This document shows, piece by piece, positions 5,870 through 8,563 of a stretch of DNA of 8,563 nucleotides (position 1 is its first letter; each line of letters starts with the position of its first letter). Source of the stretch: Candidatus Woesearchaeota archaeon (GTDB lineage Archaea > Nanobdellota > Nanobdellia > Woesearchaeales > DSVV01); assembly GCA_016205905.1 (NCBI GenBank), contig JACQSP010000070.1:1-8563 (forward strand), read 5' to 3'. A program made the position numbers and the translations under genes. Below the pieces are notes generated by a model. That model searched no databases. It was not told the DNA's origin and was given only the letters and a program-made list of their open reading frames with translations.

Positions 5870-5877
5870 TATTTAAA
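5870..5877 (-). promoter_or_regulatory. TATA box of the radical SAM gene
   Basis: The minus strand reads TTTAAATA, centred about 26 bp from the A of the start codon at 5848, so the transcript should begin at or next to the ATG. Confidence 0.55.
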
Positions 5878-5894
5878 TAACTTCTTGAAATAAA

Positions 5895-5910
5895 TATTCT
5901 TATAAGAATA
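5895..5910. promoter_or_regulatory. Perfect 16-bp palindrome upstream of the radical SAM promoter
   Basis: TATTCTTATAAGAATA equals its own reverse complement. It sits 17 bp upstream of the TATA box of the radical SAM gene, where archaeal activators often bind. It also contains TTATAA, so it could itself be a promoter element. No second copy is seen in the window. Confidence 0.45.
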
Positions 5911-5917
5911 AAAGTGT

Positions 5918-6010
5918 TTAGATGATTTATACTATCTCTGACAATTTATCATATTTTTTTGGTATAAATAATAAAAAGTTAGATGATTTATTTTATCTTT
6001 TGGTATAAAT
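5918..6010. repeat. Direct repeats at the 3' end of the methyltransferase gene
   Basis: Two 20-bp copies starting TTAGATGATTTAT (5918-5937 and 5979-5998) match at 18 of 20 positions. Each is followed by TTTTGGTATAAAT: at 5957-5969 after a 19-bp gap, and at 5998-6010 with no gap. The right-hand copy covers the last codons and stop of the methyltransferase gene, so the left-hand copy looks like a duplicated gene end with a 20-bp difference between copies. Confidence 0.6.
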
Positions 6011-6782
6011 TAACCTCTTCTTCTTTGTCCAGAATAATTACATTTTTAGGCTGGTCTTCCAGAGTAAAATAATCACGCATTGTTTTTATGAAAAATAGAA
6101 TTGCACCGACTCTGGCATAATCTGCAAAGAATCTTAAAACATTCTTCATGTTTTCAACTTGATAATGGAAAAACACGTCAAAATCTGTTGGTTCTTTTCC
6201 TAATTCTTTATAAGGATTTGTATTTGATACACATTCGGAGTGATGTCGACTTAAAATTCCTCTAAATTCATCCCCTTCTTCTTCCAACCTCTTTTTGAGA
6301 GTAAATCCGTTTGGAAAAAAATTTCCTCTGGCTAATTTAACTTGGTTTTGAGCTATTATTCCCAGCTGCTCAGCAAGAGAAAGATTTTCTTGACTAATTG
6401 TATAACATTTATCACATAACTCTATACCAAATGGTTCAAATCCCATTCTTTCTGCGTAAAATACTAATTGTCCTAAACCAGAACCTAAATCTAAAAAAGC
6501 AGGTCTTCTATACTTGTAATCACCATTTTGCAATAACCGATCATAGAAAATTCCTAACATACCTACAAAAGCAGAATTGCAACTGCCATGAACACCGCAC
6601 TTTCCCCCAATCCACATTCCTTCAGTTCCTGAAACGCAAGGTCCATCTACGACAAATCGCACACCTGCTCCAACTGCTCTGTCAATAAACTCGATATATT
6701 TTAGCCAATGTTCTTGGTCTCCTTTTAATCTATTATCTAACCAACGAGGATTTTGAGTTAAAACTATTTCTTGAGCAACCAT
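5988..6782 (-). CDS. Class I SAM-dependent methyltransferase
   Basis: A 264-aa protein from the start chosen here. FLDLGSGLGQ (96-105) is motif I, the glycine loop binding S-adenosylmethionine. FGIEL with E121 is the acidic residue contacting the ribose, and FDVFFHYQVEN (about 201-211) sits where the active-site strand is expected. The extended motif I and helical N-terminus recall DOT1-like and rRNA-type enzymes, but I cannot name the substrate. An N-terminal Gly/Cys-rich segment (48-73; C49, C62, C68 in GPCVSG...GKCGVHGSC) may bind metal or substrate. An upstream in-frame ATG at 6815 would add MFLKRIVLLIK. The start at 6782 is preferred because TTTTTAAAGC (centre about 6807) lies at TATA distance, while none is placed for 6815; neither has a ribosome site. 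The last codons and stop lie in a direct repeat. Confidence 0.8.
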   Translation of the reverse strand: MVAQEIVLTQNPRWLDNRLKGDQEHWLKYIEFIDRAVGAGVRFVVDGPCVSGTEGMWIGGKCGVHGSCNSAFVGMLGIFYDRLLQNGDYKYRRPAFLDLGSGLGQLVFYAERMGFEPFGIELCDKCYTISQENLSLAEQLGIIAQNQVKLARGNFFPNGFTLKKRLEEEGDEFRGILSRHHSECVSNTNPYKELGKEPTDFDVFFHYQVENMKNVLRFFADYARVGAILFFIKTMRDYFTLEDQPKNVIILDKEEEVNLYQKIK

Positions 6783-6835
6783 TTTTATAAGTAATACAAT
6801 TCGCTTTAAAAACATGATTGTTCATGAATTAACTG

Positions 6836-6920
6836 TTTGTCGTAAGTCGTTTGTCGTTAGTCGTAAACGGAAAAACAAAAAACGAAAAAAACAGCTGACG
6901 ACAAACGACCTACGACTTAC
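6836..6920. repeat. Heptamer-built inverted repeat
   Basis: The left arm is five exact 7-bp units: TTTGTCG, TAAGTCG, TTTGTCG, TTAGTCG, TAAACGG (6836-6870). The right arm has the reverse-complement units CGACAAA, CGACCTA, CGACTTA (6899-6919). Pairing 6843-6863 with 6899-6919 gives 18 of 21 matches around an A-rich 35-nt loop. It fills most of the spacer between the methyltransferase start and the 183-aa gene's stop. No protein is encoded. Confidence 0.8.
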
Positions 6921-6964
6921 CAATTTATCTTAGTGAGACGGGTGGCTGCGCCTTGGAACTGAAC

Positions 6965-6970
6965 AAAAAA
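6965..6970 (-). terminator. Oligo-T terminator of the 183-aa gene
   Basis: A6 on the plus strand is T6 on the coding strand, 11 nt after the TAG stop of the 183-aa gene. It fits an archaeal oligo-T terminator and would separate this gene from the methyltransferase gene downstream. Confidence 0.4.
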
Positions 6971-6981
6971 GAATTAATTTG

Positions 6982-7533
6982 CTAACCAATACCGTGCTCC
7001 TTACAAGCCTTAGCTCTCATTTCTTTTATTCTTTGATAATGCTTGTCGTTAAGAACTCTGAATAGATCTAGTCTTATTGTATCCTGTGCCTCATACATCG
7101 CACTGAATATTCTTAAAGTATCGCCGGTTTTTGCGCCAAAAAGTGGATTATTATAAGGATCAATTGCCATGTCCAAATTCCCTGCGCCAGGATCATGCTC
7201 AATTCTTGGCGTCCAGTCATATATTGCTATAAGTGCTCCCGAATTATCGCCTAAAATAAGCTCAAGCCTTGCTATTTCCTTATATCGTCTGGCAGCTTTT
7301 ACCTCTAATTCTGGAAAAACAAGAGGAATTCCTTGTTCTAATTCTTTTTGGTTACCCAGAAAATCAGCAATGTTATCAAAATGATAAGGCCTTAAAGCAT
7401 AAGTTGCTAAATTAAAAATAAATCTGGTAATTTCACCTTGAGCTCTTAATGCATTATAGCCTTTTCCGCCTTTAAGATATTCAACTGGCCTAGACAAACA
7501 TTCTCTTGGAAGCCATAAGCGTTTTCTTTGCAT
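6982..7533 (-). CDS. Unrecognised 183-aa soluble protein
   Basis: I do not recognise a family. The 183-aa sequence has no signal peptide, membrane segment or Cys motif (only C12 and C177). It begins with a basic segment (MQRKRLWLPRECLSRPVEYLKGGKGYNALR), followed by a helical part (EITRFIFNLATYALRPYHFDNIADFLG). A mixed central region has likely strands (ARLELILGD, ALIAIYDW) and an acidic, Gly/Asp/Pro-rich loop (PRIEHDPGAGNLDMAIDPYNNP, about 109-130); a charged helical C-terminus ends it. The conserved-looking D/N/P loop could be a binding or active site, but that is a guess. The start is an ATG with TTTATAAA about 26 bp upstream and no ribosome site, fitting leaderless translation. Codons look like those of the neighbours. 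It is the first of three same-strand genes with the methyltransferase and radical SAM genes, each separated by 140-200 bp and probably transcribed independently. Confidence 0.7.
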   Translation of the reverse strand: MQRKRLWLPRECLSRPVEYLKGGKGYNALRAQGEITRFIFNLATYALRPYHFDNIADFLGNQKELEQGIPLVFPELEVKAARRYKEIARLELILGDNSGALIAIYDWTPRIEHDPGAGNLDMAIDPYNNPLFGAKTGDTLRIFSAMYEAQDTIRLDLFRVLNDKHYQRIKEMRAKACKEHGIG

Positions 7534-7555
7534 TTGTTCAAGGAATGAAGAATTG

Positions 7556-7563
7556 TTTATAAA
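7556..7563 (-). promoter_or_regulatory. TATA box of the 183-aa gene
   Basis: TTTATAAA centred 26-27 bp from the ATG at 7533; no ribosome site lies between, so the mRNA is predicted to be leaderless. Confidence 0.6.
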
Positions 7564-7750
7564 GTTTTAGAGTATTAATTTCATTCAAAGAAGGATTATT
7601 CTTCTTAATAAATGTATGAGCAAAACCCAACTCCTTTAACTGTCGTTCTCATCACTACAACACACCTTTATATAGAAAATTCTACTAATATAGTATAGGT
7701 TTTTCCGAAGTGAAAGATGATAGTAAACGGTTTTAGGTAATAAACGATTG
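7564..7750. other. Gene-poor spacer, left part
   Basis: With the repeat and promoter to its right this belongs to a 406-bp stretch without a gene (7534-7939). It holds one good plus-strand TATA box, TTTATATA at 7667-7674, predicting a start near 7697. A 28-codon frame at 7612-7698 and a 15-codon frame opposite it have no convincing expression signals. Nothing else is recognised. Confidence 0.5.
7667..7674 (+). promoter_or_regulatory. Possible distal promoter of the Lrp-type gene
   Basis: CACCTTTATATAG is a good archaeal TATA match. If used, the Lrp-type mRNA would have a leader of about 240 nt that includes the octamer-built hairpin. Confidence 0.4.
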
Positions 7751-7864
7751 TTTCAAAGTTAGAAAGCTTGAAGGTCTGAAAGCTAGAAAGTGCTTCGTAT
7801 GAGCTACACTTTCAAGCTGTCAAGCTTTCCAACCTTCAAACTTTCATACTTCTTACCTTCAAAC
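7751..7864. repeat. Octamer-built inverted repeat
   Basis: The left arm has five 8-bp units in register: TTTCAAAG, TTAGAAAG, CTTGAAGG, TCTGAAAG, CTAGAAAG (7751-7790). The right arm has seven in reverse-complement sense: CTTTCAAG, CTGTCAAG, CTTTCCAA, CCTTCAAA, CTTTCATA, CTTCTTAC, CTTCAAAC (7809-7864). AGCTAGAAAGTG (7781-7792) pairs with CACTTTCAAGCT (7807-7818) with one mismatch around a 14-nt loop. An open frame runs through the right arm into the regulator, but its residues (TFKLSSFPTFKLSYF) are just the repeat translated. Confidence 0.8.
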
Positions 7865-7876
7865 TGTTTCATGATG

Positions 7877-7882
7877 ATATAT
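7877..7882 (+). promoter_or_regulatory. Possible proximal TATA box of the Lrp-type gene
   Basis: ATATAT within GATGATATATCAAATATG predicts a start near 7906 and a leader of about 34 nt. AAGGTG at 7920-7925 would then lie in the leader, although 14 nt from the ATG, longer than usual. Confidence 0.35.
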
Positions 7883-7939
7883 CAAATATGCACTCAAATC
7901 CAAAAACATAAGGGCAAAAAAGGTGTTGCGGCAATAAAA

Positions 7940-8425
7940 ATGGTTGAAATTAACAAAGAAGTGAATAAAACAGTATTTCCAGCTGTTAAGGAATCTGACC
8001 TTAAGATATTATGCGAGCTGAGAAAAAATTCACGGCAAACCTTGGCAGAGATTTCGAGAGCTACAGGAGTTTCAATCTCAACCATTTATGACAGAATTAA
8101 ATTTCATGAGGAGCAATTGATAAAAAAACATACCAGCTTAATCAACTTTCAGCTGCTTGGCTATGGATTAAGAGCAACGATTTTGATCGCGACTCAAAAC
8201 AAGCAGAAATTAAAGGAATTTATCAAAGGCCACCAAAACATAAACTCAGCGTTTGAGATTAACAATGATTACAATTTTATTATGGACTGTGTATTCGCAA
8301 ATATGTCCGAATGCCATGACTTCGAGGAAGAATGCGATAAGTTAGGTGTTGAAAAAAAGCAGGTGCATTATATTGTCGACGAGATAAAGAGCGAGGCATT
8401 CATGGCAAAAGATGATGAGGTGTAA
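7940..8425 (+). CDS. Lrp/AsnC-type transcription regulator
   Basis: A 161-aa protein from the chosen start. Residues 17-62 form the N-terminal winged-helix domain (KESDLKILCELRKNSRQTLAEISRATGVSISTIYDRIKFHEEQLI), matching the Lrp pattern of D..IL..L..N.R....EI....G.S...I..R...LE...I. Residues 64-153 form the alpha/beta ligand-sensing domain of the family (SLINFQLLGYGLRATILIATQ, then IMDCVFANMSECHDFEEE), which normally binds amino acids and drives oligomers. Overall length fits the family. The start at 7940 follows from the domain boundary; upstream in-frame ATGs at 7790, 7799, 7871 and 7874 would translate repeat DNA or add residues absent from relatives. AAGGTG lies 14 nt upstream, a wide spacing. 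Regulated genes are unknown; autoregulation is common in the family. A nested hairpin and T run follow the stop. Confidence 0.85.
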   Translation: MVEINKEVNKTVFPAVKESDLKILCELRKNSRQTLAEISRATGVSISTIYDRIKFHEEQLIKKHTSLINFQLLGYGLRATILIATQNKQKLKEFIKGHQNINSAFEINNDYNFIMDCVFANMSECHDFEEECDKLGVEKKQVHYIVDEIKSEAFMAKDDEV

Positions 8426-8454
8426 GTAAAGCACTTAATGTCGTATAAAGTAAA

Positions 8455-8509
8455 AAAAATGCCGACAATCTGCAACCTGAAGGTTGCAGCATTAATTGTC
8501 GGCATTTTT
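8455..8509. terminator. Nested hairpin, probable bidirectional terminator
   Basis: AAAAATGCCGACAAT (8455-8469) pairs perfectly with ATTGTCGGCATTTTT (8495-8509), a 15-bp outer stem. Within it CTGCAACC (8470-8477) and GGTTGCAG (8482-8489) form an 8-bp inner stem with a TGAA loop, leaving CATTA as a one-sided bulge. A-tract and T-tract on the two ends allow termination on both strands. It follows the Lrp-type gene by 29 bp. Confidence 0.7.
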
Positions 8510-8563
8510 AGACTTAGAAAAAGCTTCATCTGTGACCTGAAGGTCACAGCATTCCGCCTTTTC
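8469..8563. repeat. Two related TCTG-hairpin-CATT elements 60 bp apart
   Basis: Copy 1 (8469-8493) and copy 2 (8529-8553) share TCTG, ACCTGAAGGT and CAGCATT in the same order and differ at four positions. These are two base pairs of the stem: C8473-G8486 becomes T8533-A8546, and A8474-T8485 becomes G8534-C8545, so both stems remain perfect. Copy 2 may also have an outer stem, GAAAAAGC (8517-8524) with GCCTTTTC (8556-8563), one mismatch, cut at the window edge. Confidence 0.75.

Noticed and set aside
6933..6966. Possible C/D-box small RNA (GTGAGA ... ACTGAAC)
   Set aside because: The C box departs from RTGATGA, there are no D'/C' boxes, and the terminal stem is missing.
7612..7698. 28-codon plus-strand frame (MYEQNPTPLTVV...)
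   Set aside because: No ribosome site and no TATA box at the right distance; composition is not convincing.
7751..7864. CRISPR-like array
   Set aside because: The units are 8 bp, contiguous and diverged, with no spacers and arms in opposite orientation.
7790..7939. Extended N-terminus for the Lrp-type protein
   Set aside because: It translates the octamer repeat (TFKLSSFPTFKLSYF) and precedes a normal family start at 7940.

Overview
The window reads as AT-rich archaeal chromosome, most likely a DPANN lineage (Woesearchaeota/Pacearchaeota-like). Four things point to this. TTTATAAA/TTTATATA-type boxes sit about 25-28 bp upstream of several start codons that lack a Shine-Dalgarno site, as expected for archaeal leaderless transcripts. 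Other genes carry GGTG/GAGGTG ribosome sites. There is an AsnC/Lrp-type regulator and a Cys-flanked two-helix membrane protein. Threonyl-tRNA synthetase is of the bacterial type, which does not contradict this but argues for an unusual or gene-exchanging archaeon. The lineage call is inference; no rRNA is present.

Layout. Left part (1-3330): a 64-aa winged-helix DNA-binding protein (+) converges on a degenerate HD-GYP-like phosphohydrolase (-). This diverges from thrS (+) across an 86-bp spacer with a palindromic TATA box that could serve both genes. Middle (3331-4804): an NAD(P)H-dependent FMN reductase/iron-sulfur flavoprotein-like gene (-) diverges from a small Cys-flanked two-helix membrane protein (+); alternating inverted half-sites lie just upstream of the latter's TATA box. 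Right part (4805-7533): three minus-strand genes that do not overlap, a radical SAM enzyme, a class I methyltransferase and an unrecognised 183-aa protein, the radical SAM and 183-aa genes each with a clear TATA box and the methyltransferase with only a weak one. Last (7534-8563): a sparse 400-bp region, then an Lrp/AsnC regulator (+) followed by a perfect nested hairpin and a second related hairpin cut by the window end.

The most interesting material is structural and mostly intergenic. A pair of hairpins exactly 60 bp apart differs by two compensatory base-pair changes. Two different imperfect dyads have arms built from tandem short units, one of period 7 and one of period 8. Short in-frame repeat expansions lie inside conserved proteins: a pentapeptide-like run in the HD domain, a 9-bp unit encoding Gly-Gly-X in the ThrRS editing domain, and a short duplication in the ThrRS TGS domain. 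No mobile-element transposase, CRISPR array, tRNA or rRNA was seen. I found no clear multi-gene new system; the radical SAM/methyltransferase/unknown-protein row is the best candidate for a shared undescribed pathway, but co-function is only inferred from order and strand.
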